Assembly: GCF_013294015.1 (NCBI RefSeq)
Contig: NZ_JABSNO010000011.1
Coordinates: forward strand, 36,184-100,183
Length of the DNA stretch: 64,000 nucleotides
DNA from: Frigoriflavimonas asaccharolytica
GTDB taxonomy: Bacteria > Bacteroidota > Bacteroidia > Flavobacteriales > Weeksellaceae
Direction of reading: 5' to 3'
Of this stretch, positions 52,626-62,743 are shown piece after piece. The notes under the pieces were generated by a model that had not been told where the DNA came from, searched no databases, and worked only from the letters and a program-made list of their open reading frames with translations. Every line of letters begins with the position of its first letter. The first letter of the stretch is position 1. A program made the position numbers and the translations under genes.

Positions 52626-52961
52626 ATGAAAAAATCAATTTTAATCGCTGGTATCGCTGCTTTATCTATTGTAGCTTGTAAAAAAGAAACTTCTGAAACT
52701 ATGTCTAACGCTGATTCTACTGCAAATGCAATGGTAGATTCTTCTGCAATGATCGCTGATTCTGCTGCTATGGTAGTTGATTCTGCTGCTAGTGTAACTA
52801 TGGATGCTGCTAAAGATGCTGCAACTGCTACTACTGAAGCTGGTGCTGATATGGCTAAAGATGCTGCTAAAGGTGCAGGTGAAGCTGCTAAAGGTGCTGC
52901 TGATGCTGCTAAAGATGCTGCAAAAGACGCTAAAGAAGCTGTTAAAACTGCAACTAAATAA
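52626..52961 (+). CDS. Small Ala/Asp/Lys-repeat lipoprotein
   Basis: 111 residues. Signal and lipobox end in LSIVAC (Cys19). The mature chain is almost wholly low-complexity: Ser-Ala-Met-Asp repeats (DSSAMIADSAAMVVDSA) and then AAKDAAK/AAKGA repeats that would form an amphipathic helix like LEA-type proteins. Likely an abundant membrane-anchored periplasmic or surface lipoprotein; function unknown. The next gene encodes a shorter paralogue with the same leader sequence and start context. Confidence 0.82.
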   Translation: MKKSILIAGIAALSIVACKKETSETMSNADSTANAMVDSSAMIADSAAMVVDSAASVTMDAAKDAATATTEAGADMAKDAAKGAGEAAKGAADAAKDAAKDAKEAVKTATK

Positions 52962-52984
52962 TTAGTAACATACTAATCAACTTT

Positions 52985-53004
52985 AAGTGAGGTTCGCCTC
53001 ACTT
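52985..53004 (+). terminator. UUCG-capped hairpin between the two tiny lipoprotein genes
   Basis: AAGTGAGG, TTCG tetraloop, CCTCACTT, followed by only a short T-rich stretch. A partial terminator or RNA-stabilising 3' hairpin. Confidence 0.7.
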
Positions 53005-53044
53005 ATTTCTCAAATCTAAACTAACTTAAATAAAAAATATTATT

Positions 53045-53284
53045 ATGAAAAAATCATTATTCGTAGCTGCTATCGCTGCATTAGCTGTTGTTGCTTGTAA
53101 AAAAACTGAAGTAGTTGTTGATGCTAACGCTACAGATTCTACTATGATGTCTGCAGATACAATGGCTGCTCCTATGATGGCAGATTCAACTTCTATGAAA
53201 GCTGGAGATTCTTCTACAGTTGTTGTTGAAACTCCTGCTGCTACTACTGTTGAAGTTGCACCAGCTGCACCAGCTACAAAATAA
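53045..53284 (+). CDS. Tiny lipoprotein, paralogue of the preceding gene
   Basis: 79 residues. MKKSLFVAAIAALAVVAC signal with lipobox Cys18, then KKTEVVVDANATDST and Met/Ala/Ser/Asp-rich repeats, ending in a Pro/Ala/Thr stretch (APAAPATK). It shares the first ~20 codons and the ATTATTATG start context with the gene at 52626, so it arose by tandem duplication. Function unknown. Closed by a strong terminator at 53308-53340. Confidence 0.8.
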   Translation: MKKSLFVAAIAALAVVACKKTEVVVDANATDSTMMSADTMAAPMMADSTSMKAGDSSTVVVETPAATTVEVAPAAPATK

Positions 53285-53307
53285 TAATTTCTCAAGAAAT
53301 TTATTTG

Positions 53308-53340
53308 AAACCGTTTCGATCTTTATCGAAACGGTTTTTT
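53308..53340 (+). terminator. Terminator after the tandem lipoproteins
   Basis: AAACCGTTTCGAT, CTTT loop, ATCGAAACGGTTT, then T-run; the T-tail touches the stop codon of the convergent methyltransferase gene. Confidence 0.93.
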
Positions 53341-54104
53341 TATGTCGTTTTTTGTCGTAATATTTCGTAGCAGGCTATTGCAACGGCATTGCTTAAATTT
53401 AAACTATCTATAGAACCAGACATTGGAATTAAAACATTTTCCCCTTTGTTTCTCCAAAAATTGCTTAAGCCCGAATGTTCTGTACCAAAAATTATAGCAG
53501 ATTTTTTCGCGAAGTCTTTACTCTGTATATTCTGCGAGCTATCATCCATAAGAGTAGTGAAAATCTGAAAATTATTTTTTTGTAGATATGCTACAGCTTC
53601 TTCATTTTCAAGATTGAAAATATTCATTCCGAAAATACAGCCAACACTCGATCTTATGACATTGGGATTGTAAAAATCTACTTTCGCATCTGTTACTATT
53701 ACCGCATCTATTCCAAAAGCTTCGCAACTTCTCAAAATTGCACCTAGATTTCCTGGCTTTTCTGCACCTTCAACAACTATTATTGTAGAATTTTCTCTTA
53801 TTTTTAAATCTTCTAGCTTGTTTTCTTTAGATTTATAAACTCCGATAATGCCTTCTGTATTTTTTCTATAGGCTAATTTATCGTAAATCTTTTCAGAAAC
53901 GAGTTCTACCTTTTCATTTGGGATGTCATCTTTATAAATTTCTGGGGCAATGAACAAAGCTTCTATCTCAAACCCAAATTTTTGTGCGGTTTCATTTTCT
54001 TGTTTTCCCTCAACTAAAAAGACTCCAGTTTTTTTCCGAAATCTATTATCTGTTAAAAGTTTCGAAATGTATTTTATTTTATCGTTTTGTAAGCTTTCAA
54101 TCAT
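53340..54104 (-). CDS. TrmH/SpoU-family RNA 2'-O-methyltransferase
   Basis: 254 residues. The N-terminal substrate-binding domain has KKTGVFLVEGKQE, and the SPOUT domain shows VEGAEKPGNLGAILRSCEAFG near 112-132, NVIRSSVGCIFG near 150, IFGTEHSGLS near 205 and IPMSGSIDSLNLSNAVAI near 228, the three knot motifs. It methylates a ribose in rRNA or tRNA using AdoMet; the exact site is not predictable. Lies 9 bp downstream of rmuC on the same strand. Confidence 0.93.
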   Translation of the reverse strand: MIESLQNDKIKYISKLLTDNRFRKKTGVFLVEGKQENETAQKFGFEIEALFIAPEIYKDDIPNEKVELVSEKIYDKLAYRKNTEGIIGVYKSKENKLEDLKIRENSTIIVVEGAEKPGNLGAILRSCEAFGIDAVIVTDAKVDFYNPNVIRSSVGCIFGMNIFNLENEEAVAYLQKNNFQIFTTLMDDSSQNIQSKDFAKKSAIIFGTEHSGLSNFWRNKGENVLIPMSGSIDSLNLSNAVAIACYEILRQKTT

Positions 54105-54113
54105 TTTCCAAAA

Positions 54114-55595
54114 TTATATTTCTTCTTCCTCAGAAGTTGCTCTTGCAATTATGTTTTCTGGAAGTGCTTTTTTTGCTTTCGCTCCCATTTTTTTTAATTT
54201 CTCTACACTTGTTATTAAGTTTCCTCTCCCTTCTACCAATTTATTCATGGCGTTGTCATATTCACTTTTAGAATCTTTTATCTTGTTTCCAATTTTCATT
54301 AAATCACCTACAAATCCATCAAATTTATCATACAATGCACCTGCTTGTCTTGCAATTTCAAATGCATTTTCCTGTTGTTTTTGGTTGCTCCACATACTAT
54401 CTATAGTTCGCAAAGTAGCCAAAAGTGTGGATGGAGTAACGATTACAATGTTTTTTTCGAATGCTTTGTTATATAGGTAAGTATCTTCATTCAAAGCAAT
54501 GGCAAAAGCTGGTTCTATTGGGATGAAAAGCAGAACGAAATCTGGACTTTCCATTTGATATAAATTTTGATAGTTTTTATTTCCCAACTGTTCTACATGT
54601 CTTTTTATAGAAGAAACATGCTCTTTTAAATGTATGTTTTTTTGAATTTCTTCTTCTTCATTGATATATCTTTCGTAGGAATTTAGGGAAACCTTGGAAT
54701 CGATCACCATTTTTTTTCCGTCAGGAAGATTAATGACCACGTCTGGTAAAACTCTGTTGCCATCTTCGTTTGTATGGCTTTTTTGCACTTCATATTCTCT
54801 GCCTTTTTCCAAACCAGATTTTTCTAAAACCCGTTCCAAAACTAACTCTCCCCAATTTCCTTGGATTTTATTGTCACCTTTTAATGCTTTGGTTAGGTTT
54901 AATGTCTCTTTACTCATCTGTTGGTTGAGATCTTGCAAACCTATAATTTGCTGCCGAAGTGCTGCATGATAATCGATGCTTTCTTTGTGTGTATTTTCTA
55001 CTTTTTTCTCGAATAAATTTATTTTTTCTTGAAGCGGATCCAGGATGGTTTTTAAATTTGTTTGATTTTGAAGGGTGAATTTTTCTGTTTTTTCTTCTAA
55101 AATTCTGTTAGCTAAATTTTCGAATTCTGTTTTTGCGACTTTTTGTATTTTTTCAATTTCAGCTTTTTCGTTTTCCAGCGTTCTTTTTAAATTATCATTA
55201 ATAGCGTTTAATTCTGTATTGGTGGAAAATATATTTTTATTTTCAATAATCAATTCATCTATTTTCAAAGTCTGTTTCGCGATGAATTCTTTGGTATCAA
55301 TAAATTGATCTTGTAGTGATTGGTAAGAAGCTGAAATTGTTGAGAATTGATTTTTTATAGTAGATAATTCTATAGATTGTTCTTTATAAATGAATTTTTC
55401 ATTTTCTATAAATCTGTTCAATTCTCCTATTTTCAGTTGAGAATTTTCAAAATTTGAATTTGTTTTTATGTTTAAATTATTAATTTCATCAAAAGAATTT
55501 CTTGAAACCATTGACGATTTTAAAAAGAAATATAAAATTGTAGCTCCAAGAATTCCACCAGCGAGAAAGCCGATGATTAAATATGTAATTTCCAT
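54114..55595 (-). CDS. rmuC: DNA recombination protein RmuC
   Basis: 493 residues. An N-terminal membrane helix (TYLIIGFLAGGILGATILYFFL) precedes a long coiled coil (35-215) and then the conserved RmuC domain with QGNWGELVLERVLEKSGLEKG near 245, PDVVINLPDGKKMVIDSKVS near 285 and FVLLFIPIEPAF near 350. RmuC limits DNA inversions and has a PD-(D/E)XK-like core. The SpoU gene follows. Confidence 0.94.
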   Translation of the reverse strand: MEITYLIIGFLAGGILGATILYFFLKSSMVSRNSFDEINNLNIKTNSNFENSQLKIGELNRFIENEKFIYKEQSIELSTIKNQFSTISASYQSLQDQFIDTKEFIAKQTLKIDELIIENKNIFSTNTELNAINDNLKRTLENEKAEIEKIQKVAKTEFENLANRILEEKTEKFTLQNQTNLKTILDPLQEKINLFEKKVENTHKESIDYHAALRQQIIGLQDLNQQMSKETLNLTKALKGDNKIQGNWGELVLERVLEKSGLEKGREYEVQKSHTNEDGNRVLPDVVINLPDGKKMVIDSKVSLNSYERYINEEEEIQKNIHLKEHVSSIKRHVEQLGNKNYQNLYQMESPDFVLLFIPIEPAFAIALNEDTYLYNKAFEKNIVIVTPSTLLATLRTIDSMWSNQKQQENAFEIARQAGALYDKFDGFVGDLMKIGNKIKDSKSEYDNAMNKLVEGRGNLITSVEKLKKMGAKAKKALPENIIARATSEEEEI

Positions 55596-55642
55596 TTTTC
55601 AAAATTACAAAAAGTAACAATATTTTGCTTTACGGATTTGGA

Positions 55643-56398
55643 TTAAATATTTTTTGTGTCCGCAAGGATTTTGATGTTTTTTGCAACATCGTTGCTTTCA
55701 CATTTTCTTAATTGTGCCGCAATTTGTGAGTACAGCAATTTAGGATTTAAAATTTGAGAAGCTACTTTTGCTGCTGCATAGTCTATAATGCTTTCTACAG
55801 ATTCTTTCAAAAAATTTGGAGTATTTGAAGCAATAACTGCAGTTGCCCAAGAAGTATCTCTTGCTCTTGCGATGGCAAAGTCTAAGATTACATTGTCTTT
55901 TCCGTAGGAAATTTTGTCAATCAATTCTACGGTGTAGCAAATCTTATTTAAAGAATCTTGTACATTTTGATTAATTTCAGAAATGACCACATTTATTTTC
56001 CCAAAATCATTTTTCAAAGGATTTATTTTGCGATATGGCATAATGGAAGCTGCAGAAATTCCTAAATCTAGATTGATGTGTGCATTCATTCCCAAAAATA
56101 TATGCTGAAGAATTAATAATTTCGGATTTTTAGCTGCCTCAAAAGCCATAAACCATGCATTTGTGCATTTTTTTCCAACTTTATAATTTTCCCAAGCATC
56201 TACATATCTATTTGCGAAAGCAACATCTAGAGCAATCATCCGATTGTTATCTTCAAACTTTTTTTGTTGAATTCCTTTCAAAACTTGCGCCGTCATTATT
56301 CTGTACGTGCAAGCAAAATAGCCAATTGGATTTTGGTTTTCCTTGCTCCAAAGTATAATTTCGTCTAATTTTTTTAAAACTTCTTCAATTGTTTTCAT
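55643..56398 (-). CDS. DUF5995 family protein
   Basis: 251 residues, soluble and helical, with no signal peptide. Conserved-looking segments are GYFACTYRIMTAQV near 26, ALDVAFANRYVDAWENY near 52, and LGMNAHINLDLGISAA near 102, whose NAHINxDL motif with polar and His residues suggests a metal or active site. The family is named only as a domain of unknown function. It is a separate unit between rmuC and pncB on the minus strand. Confidence 0.85.
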   Translation of the reverse strand: MKTIEEVLKKLDEIILWSKENQNPIGYFACTYRIMTAQVLKGIQQKKFEDNNRMIALDVAFANRYVDAWENYKVGKKCTNAWFMAFEAAKNPKLLILQHIFLGMNAHINLDLGISAASIMPYRKINPLKNDFGKINVVISEINQNVQDSLNKICYTVELIDKISYGKDNVILDFAIARARDTSWATAVIASNTPNFLKESVESIIDYAAAKVASQILNPKLLYSQIAAQLRKCESNDVAKNIKILADTKNI

Positions 56399-56443
56399 GG
56401 GAATCTTTTTATATAAATTTAACGATATCTATTGAAATATATT

Positions 56444-57622
56444 TCAATCCTTAATCCTCAAAAATTCCTTCGCTAATTCTATCATTTTCGGATCGCCGGT
56501 GTATTTTCCTCTTTCGTCAGAAAGTTTTACGGTGGGAATCCAATCATTATTTGGCGCCTGTACTCCAATCAATTTCATCACAATATTCATTGGTTTTAAA
56601 CCGACATCATTGGTAAGATTGGTACCAATACCAAATGAAATCCCTATTTTTCCGCGGCAAGCTTTGGTTATTTCGTCCACTTTTTCCAAATTCAAACCAT
56701 CAGAAAAAATAATGTACTTATATAAAGGATTGATTCCGTTTTTTTCATAATGCGCAATGGTTTTTTCGGCAAATTCAATCGGGTCTCCACTATCGTGACG
56801 AACACCATCAAATAATTTGGTGAATTTCTTATCAAATTGACGGAAGAAAACGTCTGTAGTAAAGGTATCCGAAAGTGCAACACCCAAATCTCCACGGTAA
56901 ACATCTACCCAGTGTTCTAGTGCAATTTCATTCGCCATTTTGAAACCAAATTCTGCAGCGTGAAACATAAACCATTCGTGAGCATGCGTTCCTATAGGTT
57001 TGATGCCGTATTTCATCGCGAAATGTACGTTGGAACTTCCTATGAAATTTTTGCCAGAATTTTTTTGTAATGTATTCACAACCAAATCATGAACCAAATA
57101 GGAATGTCTTCTTCTTGTTCCAAATTCTGCGAAAGTAACTCCAAGATCTTGCAAATGTTCAGATTTCTGCAAAGTACTATCGATAATTTCTTCGTCTGAA
57201 TCTCTATTTAAATTATTTAGATGGTAAAAAAGTTCGGAAATTAAGGCTAATAATGGAACTTCCCACAATATTGTTCTGTACCACAGACCTTCTACAGATA
57301 CTTCTACATCATCACCATTTTGTGTAATTTTTACCTCCGAAGGATCATAATGATAGCCTGCCAAAAAATCTAAATAAGGTAAATCTAGATAAGGGCAAGT
57401 TTCTTTTAAAAAAGATTTTTCTGCTTTTGTAAGGGAAAGTTCTGCCATTGCATCAACTGCCTTTCTCAATTCTAAGCCAAAATTTTCTGGAAATATATGT
57501 GCACCTCTATTGATGAATTGATATTTCACGATTTGCCCTGGAAATAATTTTACAACTGCGTTCTGCATTGTAATTTTATAGAAATCGTTGTCTAAAATAG
57601 AGTGAAGGCGAATATTTATCAT
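56444..57622 (-). CDS. pncB: Nicotinate phosphoribosyltransferase
   Basis: 392 residues. N-terminal LDNDFYKITMQNAV, EFGTRRRHSYLVHDLVV near 165, the phosphorylated-type His region PIGTHAHEWFMFHAAEFG near 210, FDGVRHDSGDPIEFA near 270 and IFSDGLNL near 303. It makes nicotinate mononucleotide from nicotinate and PRPP with ATP, the entry to the Preiss-Handler NAD salvage route. Single gene, divergent from the membrane glycan-type gene at 57696. Confidence 0.96.
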   Translation of the reverse strand: MINIRLHSILDNDFYKITMQNAVVKLFPGQIVKYQFINRGAHIFPENFGLELRKAVDAMAELSLTKAEKSFLKETCPYLDLPYLDFLAGYHYDPSEVKITQNGDDVEVSVEGLWYRTILWEVPLLALISELFYHLNNLNRDSDEEIIDSTLQKSEHLQDLGVTFAEFGTRRRHSYLVHDLVVNTLQKNSGKNFIGSSNVHFAMKYGIKPIGTHAHEWFMFHAAEFGFKMANEIALEHWVDVYRGDLGVALSDTFTTDVFFRQFDKKFTKLFDGVRHDSGDPIEFAEKTIAHYEKNGINPLYKYIIFSDGLNLEKVDEITKACRGKIGISFGIGTNLTNDVGLKPMNIVMKLIGVQAPNNDWIPTVKLSDERGKYTGDPKMIELAKEFLRIKD

Positions 57623-57695
57623 TGTAAAAAATAATTTAAAACAAAAATAGAGAATTCAATTTATTAGTCAAGATAAAATTGCGCATTTTTGCAGA

Positions 57696-59324
57696 ATGAA
57701 AAAACTTTGGTTTCTTCTCGTTTTATTATTTACAACGATATTTGCTTTTTACTTTTTCATGGGATGGCATCAATTGCCATCAAGTCATCGCTATATTTAT
57801 ATGTTAGATGATGTCTATATTCATTTATCTTTAGCCAAAAATTATGTAGAGAATGGAGCGTGGAGTATTAATTCTACTGGATTTGATAGTGCATCTTCAT
57901 CTATTTTGTACACTTTGCTGTTGAGTTTTTGCATAAAATTGTTCGGGAATTGGGAATATTATCCATTAGTTATCAATATATGTTTTGGATATTTCACGCT
58001 TTATGCATTTTATAGATACTTCAAAGATTTTTATGGAGCTGCGGAATTTAAATGGGCCTTGTTTCTATTGCTGCCTTTTACGATGCTGCATTTCACGGTT
58101 TTGATTGGGATGGAGCATACAATTCATATGTTTTTGATGGTGTTGGCGGTTTATTTTATCCATAAAAATGTTGAAATTAATTTTTCATCCAGATTTGAAT
58201 TTGTTAAATTATTAATAATTGTTTTTTTTCTAGCTACAATTCGGTTTGAAAGTATGTTTTTCACGTCTGCTTTAGCTGTAGCGCTTTTTTTGAGAAAAAA
58301 TATTTATCAAGGAATTTGGGTATTGATAATAGGAGTTTTCCCAATTTTAATTTTCGGATTATTTTCTATAAAAAATGGCGGCTACTTTTTTCCAAATTCC
58401 GTCATGATTAAAGGCAGTTTCCCTTCAGGAAATCATTTTATTTCTAATATGTGGAAAATTTTCGAAGTTGGAATTCTTTTCAATCCAAGTTTTTATAAAT
58501 GTTTGTTCTTTCCTTTCGTATTAATAATTGCTCATTTAGCAAAAAAATACAGAAAATTTGATTTTAGAAATACTTTTTTTAAGAAAGAAACTTTAATAAT
58601 TGCAATGGTAATCACTGGAATTTTGCATGCTTTATTTTCAGTTTTAAAATATAGGTATGAGAACTATTTGATGATCGCCTTTTTAATGGTAATAGCACCG
58701 ATAATTGCAGATTTTTTCAAGAATTTTAAACGAGAAAAATTGAATTTTGGTTCTGTTTTAAATTTGTTTTCTATTTTTATGATAGGTGTATTTTCAATAT
58801 ACAGGTTTGGATCTGTGCATTATCCATTGGTTTATTCTAGCAAAGGCATCAATGAACAGCAGATAGAAATGTCTAGATTTCTAGGGATGTTTTACAAAAA
58901 TGAAAAAGTTGTCGCAAATGATATTGGCGCAATTGCTTATTTTAGCAATGTTCAGCTGTTAGACATTGTAGGATTAGGAAGTACGGATGTTGCAAAAAAT
59001 ATTATAGAAAATAAGCATGAAACTGAAGATCATTTATTAGAAACTCAAAACAGATTTTTATCAAATTACATTTTAAAAAATAATTACAAGGTTGCCGTCA
59101 TCTATCCTGGTTGGTTTCCTGGGAAGCTTCCTGCAAAGTGGTTTCCTGTTGCATCATGGACAATTTCAGAAAATAGTTTTGGACCGGCAAGAAAAACGGT
59201 AGTATTTTATGCGCTTTCAAAGGAAGAGATTTTGCCGCTGAAAAAGAATTTACAGAAATTTAATTTGAATAAAAACATTGGCGAAAGCTATTATCCTATT
59301 CAGATTTATACTGGAAAAAAATAA
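57696..59324 (+). CDS. Polytopic GT-C-like membrane protein
   Basis: 542 residues with about ten membrane segments. The first periplasmic loop contains LDDVYIHLSLAKNYVENG followed by SASSSILYTLLLS, the DDxY...SS-x-LY arrangement found in GT-C membrane glycosyltransferases that use lipid-linked sugars. A soluble C-terminal domain (400-542) with VVANDIGAIAYFSNVQLLDIVGLG is common in this group. Acceptor and donor are unknown; assignment to glycosyl transfer is by motif resemblance. Confidence 0.75.
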   Translation: MKKLWFLLVLLFTTIFAFYFFMGWHQLPSSHRYIYMLDDVYIHLSLAKNYVENGAWSINSTGFDSASSSILYTLLLSFCIKLFGNWEYYPLVINICFGYFTLYAFYRYFKDFYGAAEFKWALFLLLPFTMLHFTVLIGMEHTIHMFLMVLAVYFIHKNVEINFSSRFEFVKLLIIVFFLATIRFESMFFTSALAVALFLRKNIYQGIWVLIIGVFPILIFGLFSIKNGGYFFPNSVMIKGSFPSGNHFISNMWKIFEVGILFNPSFYKCLFFPFVLIIAHLAKKYRKFDFRNTFFKKETLIIAMVITGILHALFSVLKYRYENYLMIAFLMVIAPIIADFFKNFKREKLNFGSVLNLFSIFMIGVFSIYRFGSVHYPLVYSSKGINEQQIEMSRFLGMFYKNEKVVANDIGAIAYFSNVQLLDIVGLGSTDVAKNIIENKHETEDHLLETQNRFLSNYILKNNYKVAVIYPGWFPGKLPAKWFPVASWTISENSFGPARKTVVFYALSKEEILPLKKNLQKFNLNKNIGESYYPIQIYTGKK

Positions 59325-59350
59325 AAAAAATAATAACTCAGTTCTACTAG

Positions 59351-59381
59351 TTGCCAGTTCCAAATATAATCATTACTTTTG
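59351..59381 (+). promoter_or_regulatory. Promoter of the rpsL-rpsG-fusA-rpsJ operon
   Basis: TTG at 59351-59353 and TACTTTTG at 59374-59381 (TAnnTTTG) with a 20-bp spacer, 24 bp before the rpsL start. Confidence 0.68.
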
Positions 59382-59405
59382 CCCCCTAAAATAAAAAGCA
59401 ATTAA

Positions 59406-59789
59406 ATGCCTACTATTCAACAATTAGTTAGAAAAGGAAGAGTCGCAATTACCAAGAAGAGTAAATCGGCTGCCCTTGAATCCTGTCCTCAAAGACGAGG
59501 TGTATGTACAAGAGTATATACTACCACTCCAAAGAAACCTAACTCTGCACTACGTAAAGTAGCGAGAGTAAGACTTTCTAATGGTAAAGAAGTCAATGCC
59601 TATATTCCCGGCGAAGGACACAATCTTCAAGAGCACTCGATAGTATTGGTACGCGGAGGAAGGGTGAAAGACCTACCGGGAGTACGTTATCACATCGTAA
59701 GAGGTGCATTAGACACAGCTGGTGTGAGTGGAAGAACGCAAAGACGTTCTAAATATGGTGCAAAAAGACCAAAAGAAGCTAAAAAGTAA
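59406..59789 (+). CDS. rpsL: 30S ribosomal protein S12
   Basis: 127 residues, full length, with [11 protein letters not shown] at the N-terminus, [21 protein letters not shown] and [17 protein letters not shown]. Lysines are present at both classical streptomycin-resistance positions (in TTPKKPNS and GRVKDLPG), the susceptible state. It forms part of the decoding centre. First gene of the str operon, under the promoter at 59351-59381. Confidence 0.98.
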   Translation: MPTIQQLVRKGRVAITKKSKSAALESCPQRRGVCTRVYTTTPKKPNSALRKVARVRLSNGKEVNAYIPGEGHNLQEHSIVLVRGGRVKDLPGVRYHIVRGALDTAGVSGRTQRRSKYGAKRPKEAKK

Positions 59790-59814
59790 TCATTAACATT
59801 TAAGGTACAAAACA

Positions 59815-60291
59815 ATGAGAAAGACGAAAGCAAAAAAAAGACCGTTGTTACCGGATCCAAAATTTAATGATCAACTGGTAACGAGATTTGTAAACAATTT
59901 AATGCTAGACGGTAAAAAATCTATTTCTTTTAAGATTTTTTATGACGCAATGGAATTGGTAGAGAATAAAAAAGGAGAAACTGAAAAAGGTGCTTTAGAA
60001 ATCTGGAAAGATGCATTAACTAACGTAATGCCTCACGTAGAAGTACGTTCTAGAAGAATAGGTGGTGCGAATTTTCAAATCCCTATGCCTATTAGAGCAG
60101 ATAGAAAAATTTCTATGGCTATGAAATGGCTAATCAAATATTCTAAACTTCGTAATGATAAATCTATGGCTCTTAAATTGGCTACAGAAATCATCGCGGC
60201 AGCTAAAGAAGAAGGTGCAGCTTACAAAAAGAAAGCAGATACTCACAAAATGGCAGAAGCAAATAAAGCTTTCTCCCACTTTAAATTTTAA
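59815..60291 (+). CDS. rpsG: 30S ribosomal protein S7
   Basis: 158 residues starting [17 protein letters not shown], with the S7 motif [20 protein letters not shown] and [17 protein letters not shown], and [12 protein letters not shown] at the end. It nucleates assembly of the 30S head. fusA starts 4 bp after its stop, so translation is coupled. Confidence 0.98.
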   Translation: MRKTKAKKRPLLPDPKFNDQLVTRFVNNLMLDGKKSISFKIFYDAMELVENKKGETEKGALEIWKDALTNVMPHVEVRSRRIGGANFQIPMPIRADRKISMAMKWLIKYSKLRNDKSMALKLATEIIAAAKEEGAAYKKKADTHKMAEANKAFSHFKF

Positions 60292-60294
60292 GAA

Positions 60295-62412
60295 ATGGGT
60301 AGAGATTTAAGATACACAAGAAATATTGGTATTGCCGCGCATATTGATGCTGGTAAAACCACTACTACAGAAAGAATTTTATTTTATACAGGTGTTAATC
60401 ACAAAATTGGAGAAGTGCATGATGGTGCTTCTACAATGGACTGGATGGAGCAAGAAGCAGAAAGAGGTATTACAATTACTTCTGCTGCAACTACTTGTAC
60501 ATGGAATTTCCCAACTACTCAAGGTAAAGCTTTACCAGAAACATTACCATATCACTTTAATATTATCGATACACCAGGACACGTAGATTTTACGGTAGAG
60601 GTGAATAGATCTTTAAGAGTTTTAGATGGTCTTGTATTTTTGTTTTCAGCAGTTGATGGTGTTGAGCCACAATCTGAAACAAACTGGAGATTAGCTGATA
60701 ATTACAACGTTGCGAGACTTGGTTTCGTAAACAAAATGGACCGTCAAGGTGCAGATTTCTTAAATGTTGTGAAGCAAGTGAAAGAAATGTTAGGATCTAA
60801 TGCAGTTCCTATCGTTTTGCCAATTGGTGCTGAAGAAACATTTAAAGGTGTTGTAGATTTAATTAAGAATAGAGCAATTGTTTGGGATGAAGCAGGACAA
60901 GGAGCTACTTATGAAGTAGTGCCAATTCCTGAAGAAATGAAAGCAGAAGTTCTAGAATATAGAGAAAAATTAGTAGAAGCTGTTGCAGATTATGATGATA
61001 CTTTGATGGAGAAATTCTTCGAAGATCCAGATTCTATTTCAGAAGACGAAATCAACGAGGCTTTGAGAAAAGCAACGATAGATTTATCTATTATTCCTAT
61101 GACTTGTGGTTCTTCTTTTAAGAATAAAGGAGTGCAATTTATGCTAGATGCTGTATGTAAATATCTTCCATCTCCAATGGATAAAGAAGGTGTTACAGGT
61201 ATCAACCCAAGAACAGACGAAGAAGTTTTAAGAAAACCAAGCGTTACAGAGCCTTTTGCAGCTTTAGCTTTTAAAATTGCTACCGATCCTTTCGTAGGAA
61301 GATTGGCATTCTTTAGAGCATACTCTGGAAGATTAGATGCTGGTTCTTATGTTTTGAATACACGTTCAGGAGATAAAGAAAGAATTTCTCGTATTTATCA
61401 AATGCATGCTAACAAACAAAATCCTGTAGACTATATTGAAGCAGGAGATATTGGTGCAGCGGTAGGTTTTAAATCTATAAAAACTGGAGATACATTATGT
61501 GATCTTGATAATCCAATCATTCTTGAGTCTATGGACTTCCCAGATCCAGTAATTGGTATCGCGGTAGAACCTAAAACTAAAGCAGATCAAGATAAAATGG
61601 GGAACGCTTTGGCTAAATTAGCTGAAGAAGATCCAACTTTCCAAGTGAAAACTGACGAAGCTTCTGGTCAAACGATTATTTCTGGAATGGGTGAACTTCA
61701 CTTAGATATTTTGGTAGATCGTATGAGAAGAGAATTCAAAGTTGAGGTAAACCAAGGTGAACCACAAGTAGAATACAAAGAAGCTCTTACAGCTACTGCA
61801 CAACACAGAGAAGTTTACAAAAAACAATCTGGTGGACGTGGTAAATTTGCAGATATTGTTTTTGAAATTGGACCAGCAGATGAAGATAAACCAGGTTTAA
61901 CTTTCGTAAATGAAATTAAAGGTGGAAATATTCCAAGAGAATTTATCCCTTCTGTAGAAAAAGGTTTCAAAGATTCTATGAAAAATGGTCCTCTTGCAGG
62001 ATTTGAAGTAGAATCAATGAAAGTTACTTTGAAAGACGGTTCTTTCCACGCGGTAGATTCAGATGCATTATCTTTTGAATTAGCAGCAAAAATGGGATTC
62101 CGTTCTTCAGGTAAAGCAGCAAAAGCGGTTATCATGGAACCTATTATGAAAATGGAAGTTGTAACTCCAGAAGAATATATGGGAGATATCGTAGGAGATT
62201 TAAACAGAAGAAGAGCTACTGTAAACGGAATGGACGATAGAAACAATGCTAAGATTATCAAAGCAAATGTTCCATTGTCAGAAATGTTCGGTTATGTTAC
62301 TTCACTTCGTACACTTTCCTCTGGTAGAGCAACATCTACAATGGAATTTGATAGATATGAAGCAGCTCCAACACATGTTTCTGAAACAGTGATTACAAAA
62401 GCAAAAGGATAA
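60295..62412 (+). CDS. fusA: Elongation factor G
   Basis: 705 residues: G domain with [15 protein letters not shown] near 16, [24 protein letters not shown] near 88 and NKMDRQGAD, then domains II to V, ending [19 protein letters not shown] typical of EF-G. It drives ribosomal translocation with GTP. It is third in the str operon; no tuf follows, and rpsJ comes directly after, as in other Bacteroidota. Confidence 0.98.
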   Translation: MGRDLRYTRNIGIAAHIDAGKTTTTERILFYTGVNHKIGEVHDGASTMDWMEQEAERGITITSAATTCTWNFPTTQGKALPETLPYHFNIIDTPGHVDFTVEVNRSLRVLDGLVFLFSAVDGVEPQSETNWRLADNYNVARLGFVNKMDRQGADFLNVVKQVKEMLGSNAVPIVLPIGAEETFKGVVDLIKNRAIVWDEAGQGATYEVVPIPEEMKAEVLEYREKLVEAVADYDDTLMEKFFEDPDSISEDEINEALRKATIDLSIIPMTCGSSFKNKGVQFMLDAVCKYLPSPMDKEGVTGINPRTDEEVLRKPSVTEPFAALAFKIATDPFVGRLAFFRAYSGRLDAGSYVLNTRSGDKERISRIYQMHANKQNPVDYIEAGDIGAAVGFKSIKTGDTLCDLDNPIILESMDFPDPVIGIAVEPKTKADQDKMGNALAKLAEEDPTFQVKTDEASGQTIISGMGELHLDILVDRMRREFKVEVNQGEPQVEYKEALTATAQHREVYKKQSGGRGKFADIVFEIGPADEDKPGLTFVNEIKGGNIPREFIPSVEKGFKDSMKNGPLAGFEVESMKVTLKDGSFHAVDSDALSFELAAKMGFRSSGKAAKAVIMEPIMKMEVVTPEEYMGDIVGDLNRRRATVNGMDDRNNAKIIKANVPLSEMFGYVTSLRTLSSGRATSTMEFDRYEAAPTHVSETVITKAKG

Positions 62413-62432
62413 TCTTACTAAATTAAATTAAA

Positions 62433-62738
62433 ATGTCACAAAGAATAAGAATAAAATTAAAATCTTACGATTACAATTTAGTAGATAAATCTGCTGAAAA
62501 GATCGTCAGAACTGTAAAAGCAACTGGTGCTATCGTAAACGGTCCAATTCCGTTGCCTACGCACAAAAGAATTTTCACAGTATTGAAATCTCCACACGTT
62601 AACAAGAAAGCAAGAGAGCAGTTCCAAGTAACTGCACACAAAAGATTGATGGATATCTACTCTTCTTCCTCTAAAACGGTAGATGCATTAATGAAACTAG
62701 AATTGCCTAGTGGAGTAGATGTAGAGATCAAAGTATGA
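62433..62738 (+). CDS. rpsJ: 30S ribosomal protein S10
   Basis: 101 residues: [21 protein letters not shown], then [28 protein letters not shown] with the NusE loop, ending [12 protein letters not shown]10 is part of the 30S head and of the antitermination complex as NusE. It is the last gene of this operon here: it is followed by a heptad repeat and a terminator, not by rplC as expected for the joined str/S10 cluster. Confidence 0.98.
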   Translation: MSQRIRIKLKSYDYNLVDKSAEKIVRTVKATGAIVNGPIPLPTHKRIFTVLKSPHVNKKAREQFQVTAHKRLMDIYSSSSKTVDALMKLELPSGVDVEIKV

Positions 62739-62743
62739 TGATT

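Noticed and set aside
53950..54480. 176-codon plus-strand frame across the SpoU and rmuC genes
   Set aside because: It spans the junction of two clear minus-strand genes, and its composition reflects their reverse complement.
61815..62261. 148-codon minus-strand frame inside fusA
   Set aside because: Antisense shadow of EF-G, an extremely conserved gene.
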